Shown here: piece after piece, positions 1-5,647 of the stretch
Layout of the letters: every line of letters starts with the position of its first letter
Numbering within the stretch: position 1 is the first letter of the stretch
Assembly: GCA_913774725.1 (NCBI GenBank)
Contig: CAJYIG010000154.1
Span: forward strand, 1 to 11,781
From: an uncultured Curtobacterium sp.
GTDB taxonomy: Bacteria; Actinomycetota; Actinomycetes; Actinomycetales; Microbacteriaceae
DNA: 11,781 bases
Direction of reading: 5' to 3'
Notes under the pieces: model-generated
Told to the model about the DNA's origin: nothing
Seen by the model: the letters and a program-made list of their open reading frames with translations, nothing else
Databases searched by the model: none
Program-made: the position numbers and the translations under genes

Positions 1-64
1 GCTGCATCGAGCTCGTCATGGCCGTGCTGCTCGTCGTGTCGTCGCTCGGCCCCCACCGCGTCAT
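1..64 (-). CDS. Possible 5' end of an unidentified protein, cut by the window edge
   Basis: An ATG at 64 on the minus strand opens a frame that stays open to the window edge (21 codons, beginning MTRWGPSDD). Every third codon position in it is G or C, which fits coding sequence here, although the antisense frame shares those positions. No convincing Shine-Dalgarno is present; only CAGG abuts the ATG. The frame lies 58 bp downstream of the PRC-barrel gene in the same direction. Too short to assign a family; it may not be a gene. Confidence 0.25.
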   Translation of the reverse strand, partial: MTRWGPSDDTTSSTAMTSSMQ

Positions 65-89
65 CCTGGCGCGAGGCGGCCGCTGGCGT

Positions 90-118
90 CCCGTCGCCGT
101 GGTGCCCAAGCCGACGGG
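90..118 (-). terminator. Weak hairpin after the PRC-barrel gene
   Basis: CCCGTCG (90-96) and CGACGGG (112-118) are perfect 7-bp inverted arms around a 15-nt loop, 4 bp beyond the stop of the PRC-barrel gene. There is no T-run. The position suits a terminator, but the stem is short and the loop long, so this is tentative. Confidence 0.3.
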
Positions 119-122
119 TCGG

Positions 123-560
123 TCATGCCGGCGGCGTCGTCCCCGCTCCCTCGGTGTCGTCTGCACCTGCCGGACCGGTACCGGCCTGGTCGAGGTTCTC
201 GTGCGGGTCGCCCATGTCGCCGGTCGCCGTGCCTGCCGGGGACAGTCCGAAGTGCTTGCGGACGGCGTTCACCTCGGTGACGGACAACGTGTTCCCGGCT
301 CCGGCCGAGGGAGCGTCCTTGATCGCGCTCTTCGCGTACCCGACGTGCAGGTCGGTGCCGTCGAACGTCGCGTCCTCGATCGGGACGAGGGTGGCGTGCC
401 CCCCGAGGAGTCCCGTCGCGACGCTGACGAACGCAGCACTGCCGTCCTCGTCCGAGGGGAACACCTGCACGACCTTGCCGACCGAGGCGCCGTCGCGATC
501 CCGAACGGTGACGCCCTCGATGTCGTGGATCTGGCTCTTGGTGATCATGGGCGTAGTCAA
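123..560 (-). CDS. PRC-barrel domain protein
   Basis: A 145-residue soluble protein with no signal peptide or membrane segment. Residues about 8-82 fit the PRC-barrel fold: the segment IEGVTVRDRDGASVGKVVQV (14-33), a strand pair ending in FVSVATGLLGG (44-54), then a TLVPIEDA-like strand. PRC-barrels bind RNA or protein partners in RimM and the photosynthetic reaction centre H subunit; stand-alone actinobacterial members have no settled role, though some are linked to stress or envelope adaptation. The tail after about residue 107 is rich in Gly, Ala, Thr and Asp and looks disordered. The start used is TTG at 560 (AGG 9 nt upstream); ATG at 548 would drop four residues and has no better ribosome site. 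The gene stands alone, isolated from mesD by two hairpins. Family call firm, function unknown. Confidence 0.82.
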   Translation of the reverse strand: MTTPMITKSQIHDIEGVTVRDRDGASVGKVVQVFPSDEDGSAAFVSVATGLLGGHATLVPIEDATFDGTDLHVGYAKSAIKDAPSAGAGNTLSVTEVNAVRKHFGLSPAGTATGDMGDPHENLDQAGTGPAGADDTEGAGTTPPA

Positions 561-641
561 CGCTCCACGCCTGACGCTTCGCGCCGGAGCTGCCGTCGCC
601 GGTGACCGCCTGGCGAGGTGACCCGCCCGTCGGCGCCGAGC

Positions 642-669
642 CGCGCCTCCAGATCGGACTGGAGGCGCG
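642..669 (-). terminator. Strong hairpin terminator after mesD
   Basis: CGCGCCTCCAG (642-652) and CTGGAGGCGCG (659-669) form a perfect 11-bp stem with a 6-nt loop, about 38 bp past the mesD stop. No T-run follows, as is common in high-GC actinobacteria. The GCGCCTCC core resembles the stems at 4000-4047 and 7000-7065. Confidence 0.6.
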
Positions 670-676
670 CACCCAG

Positions 677-698
677 CGGACGCGACGGCGCGCGTCCG
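677..698 (-). terminator. Second hairpin directly after mesD
   Basis: CGGACGCG (677-684) and CGCGTCCG (691-698) form a perfect 8-bp stem with a 6-nt loop, 8 bp after the mesD stop. With the hairpin at 642-669 it makes a tandem pair separating mesD from the PRC-barrel gene. It could be a terminator or a 3' end-protecting structure. Confidence 0.45.
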
Positions 699-706
699 TC
701 AGGTGG

Positions 707-1756
707 TCAGCGCACCAGGCTGGCGCTCACCTCCGCGAGTTCGTTGCGGACGATCGCCGCACCCGCGGAGAGAGCGCCGAGCTTGCCGAGTGCGGCGCTG
801 CGCGCCAGCGGCGCCATGCCGCAGTTCGTGCTCGGGATGAGCTTGTCGGCGTCGACGTGGTCGAGTGCGCGGCGGAGGACCGCGGCGACCTCCTCCGGCG
901 TCTCGACCTGCTCGGTGGCGACGTCGATCGCGCCGAGCATGACCTTCTTGCCGCGGATGAGCTCGACGAGGTCGAGCGGGACGTGGGAGTGGATGCACTC
1001 GAGCGAGACGATGTCGATCGAGGACTGCTGCAGGAGCGGGAAGGACTGCTCGTACTGCCGCCACTCGGCGCCGAGGGTCTCCTTCCACCTGTTGTTCGCC
1101 TCGATGCCGTAGCCGTAACAGATGTGCACGGCGGTCTCGGCGGTGAGGCCCTCGGCGGCGCGTTCGAGTGCGGCGACGCCCCAGTCCTGCACCTCGTCGT
1201 GGAAGACGGTGAAGGCCGGCTCGTCGAACTGGATGACGTCGACGCCGGCGTCTTGCAGCTCGCGTGCCTCTTGGTTGAGGATCGTCGCGAACTCCCACGC
1301 CAGCTTCTCGCGGCTCTTGTAGTGCTGGTCGGAGAGGGTGTCGATCATCGTCATCGGGCCGGGGAGCGCCCACTTGATCGGCCGGTCGGTCTGCGCGCGG
1401 AGGAACCTGGCGTCCTCGACGAACACCGACTCCGGACGGCTGACGGCGCCGACGACGGTGGGCACCGCGGCGTCGTAGCGATCGCGGATGCGCACGGTCT
1501 CCTTGCGCTCCTGGTCGATGCCGTCGAGGTGCTCGATGAACGTCGTGACGAAGTGCTGGCGGGTCTGCTCGCCGTCGCTCACGATGTCGATGCCGTGGCG
1601 CTCCTGCTCGTGGACGGCGGAGCGGAGGGCGTCCTGCTTGCCCTCGACCAGCGCGTCACCCTCGAGCAGCCAGGGGGACCAGAGACGTTCGGGCTCGGCG
1701 AGCCAGGAGGGCTTCGGCAGGCTGCCGACGATCGAGGTGGGGAGGAGCGTGCTCAT
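707..1756 (-). CDS. mesD: MesD-type methionine synthase (stand-alone MetE catalytic domain)
   Basis: A 349-residue cytosolic enzyme matching only the C-terminal zinc domain of cobalamin-independent methionine synthase; full MetE is about 750 residues, and the N-terminal folate-related half is absent. The expected zinc ligands are visible: His211 and Cys213 (HICYGYG), Glu253 (SLEC) and Cys312 (STNCGM). The start GSLPKPSWL (11-19) and FDEPAF (177-182) are MetE-type homocysteine-site motifs. In the MesD family the protein transfers a methyl group to homocysteine without methyl-tetrahydrofolate, needs MesX (DUF1852) and oxygen, and its methyl donor is unsettled. The gene follows mesX by 20 bp, so the pair is almost certainly one transcript. 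The ATG at 1756 has only a weak upstream GGA, suggesting translational coupling. Another short core-MetE family is possible, but the DUF1852 partner makes MesD by far the best call. Confidence 0.9.
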   Translation of the reverse strand: MSTLLPTSIVGSLPKPSWLAEPERLWSPWLLEGDALVEGKQDALRSAVHEQERHGIDIVSDGEQTRQHFVTTFIEHLDGIDQERKETVRIRDRYDAAVPTVVGAVSRPESVFVEDARFLRAQTDRPIKWALPGPMTMIDTLSDQHYKSREKLAWEFATILNQEARELQDAGVDVIQFDEPAFTVFHDEVQDWGVAALERAAEGLTAETAVHICYGYGIEANNRWKETLGAEWRQYEQSFPLLQQSSIDIVSLECIHSHVPLDLVELIRGKKVMLGAIDVATEQVETPEEVAAVLRRALDHVDADKLIPSTNCGMAPLARSAALGKLGALSAGAAIVRNELAEVSASLVR

Positions 1757-1776
1757 GCGCGTGGGGGTCCAGTCGG

Positions 1777-2772
1777 TCAGTGGGTGAGGGCAGCGGGGGC
1801 GGCCTGGTCGGCGGGGGCGGTCTGCTCGGCGAGCCAGCGGTCGAGGAAGTCGCGGTGCGGTGTGACGAGGTGCTCCTCGGTCCAGCGGCCCTGCGTGACG
1901 CCGAGACGGCTGCGCTCCTCGCGGTCGTACGCGATGCCGGTCGACGACCAGGCGTCGTGCTCGAGCGTCGGGCGGAACGTGGTCGGCGCGACGAGATCCG
2001 CGTTGTAGATCTCCGGGCGGTAGATCTTCTGGAACGTCTCCATGGTGGCGATCGTGCCGATCAGCTGGAGGTCCGAGTAGTCGTCCGCGACGTCGCCCCG
2101 CGAGTAGAAGGCGAGGGGCGCCTTGGACCCCTGCGGCATGAAGTACCGGACCTGCATGCCCATCCGCCCGAAGTAGTCGTCGGTGAGCGAGGCGTGCTCG
2201 TGTGCGTACTCCGCGCCGAGGACGGGGTGGACGACGCCGGTCTGCCGGTAGGTCTGGCTCGTCGAGACGCTGATGCAGACGACGGGTTCCGCGTCGAACT
2301 GCGCCCGGAAGGCGTCGGACCGCAGGAAGTGCTGGAACAGCCGCCCGTGCAGCTCCCCGAAGTCGGCGGGGAGCGCGGGCGCCGACGGCAGCCGGACGGC
2401 GAAGTCGTGATCGCGGAGGTACGACGAGAAGTTGTTGCCGACGATGCCCTGGTGGCGCTCGCCGGAGTGCTGGTCGACGATCGTGACGTCGAGCACCTCG
2501 ATCAGGGGGAAGCGCTCGACCTGGCCGCGGTCCTCGAACTGCATCGTGACCGACACGATGTCGAGCTCGACGCGGTAGCGGTCGCCGCCCGGTTCCCCGG
2601 CGAGGTCGTTGCAGCGGCCGTCGATCAGCGCAAGGGCGCTCCGGAGGTTCTGCTGCCGGTGCTCGCCACGCGCCAGGTTCGCGAAGTTCGTCGTCAGGCG
2701 CGAGCTCTCGGCGGGGGAGTAGTCCTCATCGAAGCGCGTCCTGCTGATGCTGAAGGTGATGTCGTTCGCCAT
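1777..2772 (-). CDS. mesX: MesX, DUF1852 putative oxygenase partner of MesD
   Basis: A 331-residue soluble protein recognised as DUF1852 from its opening (FDEDYSPAE, 14-22; TTNFANLARGEHRQQNLRSA, 27-46), its central block HPVLGAEYAHEHASLTDDYF (182-201) and METFQKIYRPEIYNAD (244-259). This family is found beside mesD and is required with it for folate-independent methionine synthesis in aerobes. An oxygenase role, perhaps generating the methyl donor, has been proposed but not proved. The several His, Asp and Glu residues at 182-200 could bind metal; that is my inference. The last 15 or so residues are Ala/Pro/Gln-rich and probably disordered. ATG at 2772 gives the family-typical N-terminus; its ribosome site is weak (GGA two bases before the ATG). 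It is first in the operon and divergent from the LysR gene. No flavin reductase gene, sometimes found with mesX, occurs in this window. Confidence 0.9.
   Translation of the reverse strand: MANDITFSISRTRFDEDYSPAESSRLTTNFANLARGEHRQQNLRSALALIDGRCNDLAGEPGGDRYRVELDIVSVTMQFEDRGQVERFPLIEVLDVTIVDQHSGERHQGIVGNNFSSYLRDHDFAVRLPSAPALPADFGELHGRLFQHFLRSDAFRAQFDAEPVVCISVSTSQTYRQTGVVHPVLGAEYAHEHASLTDDYFGRMGMQVRYFMPQGSKAPLAFYSRGDVADDYSDLQLIGTIATMETFQKIYRPEIYNADLVAPTTFRPTLEHDAWSSTGIAYDREERSRLGVTQGRWTEEHLVTPHRDFLDRWLAEQTAPADQAAPAALTH
2755..2769. repeat. Left arm of a perfect 15-bp inverted repeat (mesX codons 2-6)
   Basis: The minus strand reads GCGAACGACATCACC, encoding Ala-Asn-Asp-Ile-Thr directly after the mesX start codon. 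The same 15 bases occur on the plus strand at 2904-2918 in lysR, in the same codon phase. Confidence 0.9.
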
Positions 2773-2865
2773 GGTCCGCAGTCCGGTCGTCGAGCGCCCG
2801 CGGGCACTGTGGGAAGGGTCCTCCGATCATGACGGGAGGCGCGGGTCATCAGGTAATACCGAGAC

Positions 2866-2883
2866 GCTATGCAGTCGCATAGC
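2866..2883. promoter_or_regulatory. Candidate operator dyad GCTATGC-N4-GCATAGC
   Basis: A perfect inverted repeat with 7-bp arms (2866-2872 and 2877-2883) around AGTC. Its right arm overlaps the proposed lysR -10 box, so a protein bound here would block lysR transcription. Autorepression at such sites is usual for LysR-type regulators. The spacing does not match the textbook T-N11-A box exactly. Confidence 0.5.
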
Positions 2884-2885
2884 CT
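2880..2885 (+). promoter_or_regulatory. Putative -10 box for a leaderless lysR transcript
   Basis: TAGCCT (a TANNNT hexamer) ends 6 nt before the lysR ATG, which places the expected transcription start on the A of the start codon. No Shine-Dalgarno precedes this ATG, consistent with leaderless translation. A -35 match at about 2857-2862 is poor. Confidence 0.4.
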
Positions 2886-2891
2886 GTTCCT

Positions 2892-3833
2892 ATGGCTCGC
2901 GTCGCGAACGACATCACCCTGCAGCAGCTGCGGTACTTCATCGAGGTCGCGTCCGAGGGCTCGATCAGCGCGGCAGCGGACCTGCTCTACGTCTCGCAGC
3001 CGACCATGTCGGCCGCGATGAAGGACCTGGAGGCCCGTATCGGCCGGCCGCTCTTCACCCGCTCGGCGCGCGGGGTCGTGCTCACCGTGGACGGGGTCGA
3101 GTTCCTCGGGTACGCCCGGCAGGTCGTCGAGCAGGTCTCGCTGCTGGAACAGCGCTACGTCGGGCGCCAGGCCTCGCGCCGGCTCCTCGGTGTGTCCGCG
3201 CAGCACTACTCGTTCGCCGTCGAGGCCTTCGTCCGGATGGTCGAGGGTGCCGACGCCGACCAGTACGAGTTCTCGCTGCGCGAGACCCGCACGTGGGACA
3301 TCATCGAGGATGTCCGGACGCTGCGGAGCGAGCTCGGGATCCTGTACCGCAACGACTTCAACCGGCAGGTCCTCGGCAAGCTGATGCGGGACGCAGGAGT
3401 GGTGTTCACGCCGCTGTTCGTCGCGCAGCCGCACATCTTCGTCGCCCGGCGGAACCCGTTGGCGTCCCAGGCACGGGCGACGCTCGACGCCCTCGCCGAG
3501 CTGCCGCGCCTGACGTTCGACCAGGGCGCGACCAACTCCTTCTACCTGGCCGAGGAGATCCTGTCGACCATGTCGAGCAAGCGGGAGATCCGGGTCTCGG
3601 ACCGGGCGACGATCTTCAACCTGATGATCGGCCTCGGCGGGTACACGATCTCGACCGGGCTCATCAGCGACGACCTCGACCCGGAGATCGTCGCCATCCC
3701 GCTCGACGTCGACGAGCGGATCGAGATCGGGTGGATCGCGCACTCGTCGGTGCCCCTGACGGAGCAGGCGCAGGCGTACCTGGAGGAGCTGCGGGCGGTC
3801 GTCGTCAGCTACGGGGTCGAGCCGCTCGGGTGA
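2892..3833 (+). CDS. LysR-type transcriptional regulator, probable regulator of mesX-mesD
   Basis: A 313-residue regulator. The N-terminal winged helix-turn-helix spans about residues 8-67: ITLQQLRYFIEVASEGSISA (8-27), recognition-helix region VSQPTMSAAMKDLEARIG (34-51), then PLFTRSARGVVLT of the wing. A linker helix to about residue 92 leads to the periplasmic-binding-protein-like effector domain (about 98-303). LysR regulators usually repress themselves and activate a divergent target when a small ligand binds. Here the divergent target is mesX-mesD, so a ligand linked to methionine or homocysteine supply is a reasonable inference, not shown. ATG at 2892 is the only suitable start; it has no ribosome site and is probably leaderless. 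Three hairpins follow the stop. Family call firm, target inferred from position. Confidence 0.92.
   Translation: MARVANDITLQQLRYFIEVASEGSISAAADLLYVSQPTMSAAMKDLEARIGRPLFTRSARGVVLTVDGVEFLGYARQVVEQVSLLEQRYVGRQASRRLLGVSAQHYSFAVEAFVRMVEGADADQYEFSLRETRTWDIIEDVRTLRSELGILYRNDFNRQVLGKLMRDAGVVFTPLFVAQPHIFVARRNPLASQARATLDALAELPRLTFDQGATNSFYLAEEILSTMSSKREIRVSDRATIFNLMIGLGGYTISTGLISDDLDPEIVAIPLDVDERIEIGWIAHSSVPLTEQAQAYLEELRAVVVSYGVEPLG
2904..2918. repeat. Right arm of the 15-bp inverted repeat (lysR codons 5-9)
   Basis: The plus strand reads GCGAACGACATCACC, encoding Ala-Asn-Asp-Ile-Thr at residues 5-9 of the LysR protein. It is the exact reverse complement of 2755-2769; the two arms are 134 bp apart and flank the whole divergent control region. 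Confidence 0.9.
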
Positions 3834-3871
3834 GCGGGCGCTGGCGATGCGACCAGCGCGCCGCGGCACCT

Positions 3872-3886
3872 CCGCTGATCCAGCGG
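3872..3886. repeat. Small hairpin after lysR
   Basis: CCGCTG-ATC-CAGCGG is a perfect 6-bp stem with a 3-nt loop, 38 bp past the lysR stop. No T-run. It could be a weak terminator or part of the 3' untranslated region. Confidence 0.35.
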
Positions 3887-3911
3887 CCGGAGTCCGCCTT
3901 CCGTCGGTCGG

Positions 3912-3961
3912 GTGACGATCCCGGTGTGCGGCCGACGGGTACCGCGAACCGGGATCGTCAC
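3912..3961. terminator. Long inverted repeat with 14-bp arms
   Basis: GTGACGATCCCGGT (3912-3925) and ACCGGGATCGTCAC (3948-3961) are perfect complements. The 22-nt loop holds a further GCGG/CCGC pairing (3928-3931 with 3942-3945). It lies 78 bp beyond the lysR stop. A lysR terminator is the simplest reading, but the loop is long and a stronger terminator-like stem follows within 40 bp, so another role is possible. Confidence 0.5.
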
Positions 3962-3999
3962 GGACACGAGGTGATCACGACGCCAAGGACGTGAGCAGT

Positions 4000-4047
4000 G
4001 CCGGACGGGAGGCGCGGTGCCGGTTGGCGGCGCGCCTCCCGTCCGGC
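4000..4047. terminator. Strong two-way hairpin terminator
   Basis: GCCGGACGGGAGGCGCG (4000-4016) and CGCGCCTCCCGTCCGGC (4031-4047) make a perfect 17-bp stem; the 14-nt loop can add a GCC/GGC pairing. It sits between the convergent lysR and photolyase-like genes and has no T-run on either side. The GACGGGAGGC core recurs at 2831 and, in a bulged stem, at 7000-7065. Confidence 0.75.
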
Positions 4048-4262
4048 TGCCGGTCGCGTACCGCGCTGGGCGCGCGTCGCCGCGGATGGCCCGTCTTCTC
4101 GTCTGACCACGTGACCGAGCGTCTCACCGGCCGGCACCGGCACGCGGAGCTGGCTGTGGAGCACGCGGAGCCCGACGACACCTGGGCCGAACCGGATGAG
4201 GAACCCCACTTCCAGCACACGTTCGCGCACTCGCACGGTGCACACCGAGGGCGATGGACCAT

Positions 4263-5459
4263 TCACCGGGCGCGCAGCAGCCGCGGGATCTGCTTCCGGA
4301 ACGGGAAGAACCCGCGCGATGCGTGCGGCCACGCCCTGCTGTCCCACGGACGTCGGACCGTCACCAGTGCGACGTCGTGTTCAGCGAGCACGGGCCGGAG
4401 TGTGTCGAGTCGTTCCTGCACGGGGCCCACCGGGGCGACCGGGACGAGAACGGTGTCGAGCCGCTCCTCGATCGCCCAGTCGACGACGGGTCCGGGCCCG
4501 CCGCCGAGCAGCGTCGCCGCGCGACCGTCGGCATCGACCGTTCGTGCGGCAGCGTCCGCTGCGGCGCCGGCGGTGAACTCCTCGACGAGCGGGGACACCG
4601 CCCCGGGGGAGCGCGACTCCGCGTCGGCGCTGACCGCGGTCGCCGTGAGCGACGGGGCCGCGCGACCGAGCGGCGCGAGCAGCGATACCGGCTCGAGGTC
4701 CTCCTCGTGCAGCAGCAGTCCCACGTGCGACCCGACCGCTGCGGCGACGTCCTCGGCAGGGGTGACGGGGGCCGCCGGTGGGAACGGTTCCTCGTCGAGT
4801 GGCCGTGCCGTCGTGGCGAGCCCCGTCGGCGCGAACCGTCCGTCGGTGTACCGCGCGATGTTCTCCGTCGTCGCCAGGTAGGTCTTGCCCCGGGTCTGCA
4901 GGCCGGCGACCCACCGCCAGGACAGGGTGTTCGACGCAGCGTCCCCGTCCAGCAGGTTCCGGTGGAAGAAGTCCGCACCGAGCTGCCACGGGAGGCCGAG
5001 CGTGAACACCCAGATGCTCGCGAACCACATCCGCACGTGGTTGTGCAGGTACCCGGTCTCGACCAGCTCGCGGGCCCAAGCGTCCATCGCCTCGATGCCG
5101 CTCCGGCCCGAGACCGCGTCGGTGCAGCCGGCCGGCAGGTCGTCGCCGAGCATCACGCGCACCTCGCGACGGTACCGTCGCCACACCTCGGGCCGCTGCT
5201 CGAGCCAGCCCTTCCAGTAGGTCCGCCAGAAGACCTCCTGCACGAACTTCTCGGCGGCCTGCGGGCTGTGGCGCTCGAGGATGGCGTCGACGACCTCCTG
5301 CTCCGTCACCAGCCGGTGCCGGATGTACGGGGACAGGCCGGAGACGTTCGTCCGCGACGGTCCCTGGTCGTGGTTGCGGTCGCGCCGGTAGTCCGCGCCG
5401 GCGTGCGGCACGAACTCGTGGAGGGCGTCGAGGCCGGCGTCGCGCGCGGGGATGAACAC
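4263..5459 (-). CDS. Photolyase/cryptochrome-like FAD protein with domains in swapped order
   Basis: A 398-residue protein. Residues about 1-215 are the photolyase FAD-binding catalytic domain: NVSGLSPYIRHRL (38-50), FVQEVFWRTYW (72-82), LHNHVRM (138-144), DGDAASNTLSWRW (171-183), GLQTRGKTYLATTENIARYT (186-205). Aligned by eye with E. coli CPD photolyase (numbering from memory), Glu75, Trp78, Asn140, Met144, Asn177, Trp181 and Trp183 match Glu274, Trp277, Asn341, Met345, Asn378, Trp382 and Trp384, so light-driven pyrimidine-dimer repair is plausible. The N-terminal antenna domain is missing. Instead residues about 244-398 (VGLLLHEEDL; DTVLVPVAPVGPVQERL; FFPFRKQIPRLL) resemble an antenna-type Rossmann domain placed last. 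GTG at 5459 is supported by AGGA 7 nt upstream and no earlier in-frame start. It might instead be a photoreceptor. Often annotated only as FAD-binding protein. Confidence 0.85.
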   Translation of the reverse strand: MFIPARDAGLDALHEFVPHAGADYRRDRNHDQGPSRTNVSGLSPYIRHRLVTEQEVVDAILERHSPQAAEKFVQEVFWRTYWKGWLEQRPEVWRRYRREVRVMLGDDLPAGCTDAVSGRSGIEAMDAWARELVETGYLHNHVRMWFASIWVFTLGLPWQLGADFFHRNLLDGDAASNTLSWRWVAGLQTRGKTYLATTENIARYTDGRFAPTGLATTARPLDEEPFPPAAPVTPAEDVAAAVGSHVGLLLHEEDLEPVSLLAPLGRAAPSLTATAVSADAESRSPGAVSPLVEEFTAGAAADAAARTVDADGRAATLLGGGPGPVVDWAIEERLDTVLVPVAPVGPVQERLDTLRPVLAEHDVALVTVRRPWDSRAWPHASRGFFPFRKQIPRLLRAR

Positions 5460-5541
5460 CGCGCCATCCTGCGCCCGGTCGCCCCGAGCGAGCCGAGAGC
5501 TCCCACTCCGGCGACCGTGCCCCGACGGCTGCGACGAGGCG

Positions 5542-5570
5542 TTGCACCACCATCACTTTGCGTGCATACT
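5542..5570 (+). promoter_or_regulatory. Putative promoter of the MFS transporter gene
   Basis: TTGCAC (5542-5547), a 17-bp spacer and CATACT (5565-5570) form a reasonable sigma-70-type promoter. Transcription would start near 5577 with a leader of about 70 nt. The 8-bp palindrome CCGTACGG (5576-5583) sits on the expected start point and could be an operator; it is short enough to be chance. Confidence 0.45.
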
Positions 5571-5634
5571 CGATACCGTACGGCGTTAGGTTTTCAGTCG
5601 GGAAGCCCGCGTCGTGCCCCGATGCTCAACGATG

Positions 5635-5640
5635 AGAGGA
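5635..5640 (+). promoter_or_regulatory. Ribosome binding site of the MFS gene
   Basis: AGAGGA lies 7 nt before the GTG at 5648. This favours GTG over the in-frame ATGs at 5678 and 5690, which lack such a site. Confidence 0.6.
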
Positions 5641-5647
5641 ACCGGCA

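Larger units (their letters stand above)
2773..2891. promoter_or_regulatory. Divergent control region between mesX and the LysR gene
   Basis: This 119-bp spacer should hold both promoters. It contains a perfect 10-bp palindrome GCCCGCGGGC (2796-2805), a lone copy of the GACGGGAGGCGC terminator-stem motif (2831-2842), short arms ATGAC/GTCAT (2829-2833 and 2845-2849), the small dyad GGTA-A-TACC (2852-2860), and the larger dyad at 2866-2883. I could not place a convincing mesX -10/-35 pair. Confidence 0.6.
3834..4262. other. Gene-free 429-bp stretch between convergent lysR and the photolyase-like gene
   Basis: Three separate inverted repeats occupy the left half (3872-3886, 3912-3961, 4000-4047). 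From 4048 to 4262 I see no convincing gene: open frames exist on both strands but lack ribosome sites and have biased, low-complexity translations. Nothing resembling a tRNA or riboswitch was recognised. Confidence 0.6.

Noticed and set aside
602..2832. Long plus-strand frames opposite mesD and mesX
   Set aside because: They are antisense to two genes with clear family motifs, and their translations are Val/Asp/Arg/Glu-rich repeats typical of antisense high-GC frames.
2866..2883. Reading the 7-bp-arm dyad as an intrinsic terminator or attenuator of lysR
   Set aside because: It ends 9 bp before the lysR start codon, overlaps the likely -10 box and is not GC-rich, so an operator fits better.
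2773..2891. A SAM or cobalamin riboswitch controlling mesX
   Set aside because: The leader is at most 119 nt and I could find neither a SAM-type multi-helix core nor a B12-box-like sequence.
3975..4262. A 95-codon minus-strand frame just after the photolyase-like gene
   Set aside because: The translation is dominated by Cys, Ser and Arg, no ribosome site is evident, and it runs through the strong 4000-4047 hairpin.
3991..4881. A long plus-strand open frame, including a His-rich segment after a GTG at 4111 (VTERLTGRHRHAEL and on)
   Set aside because: It has no ribosome site and runs antisense through the well-supported photolyase-like gene with no stop until 4881. The translation soon becomes Ser/Thr/Arg-rich, as high-GC shadow frames do. 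A short real gene confined to 4111-4262 would need a stop that is not there.
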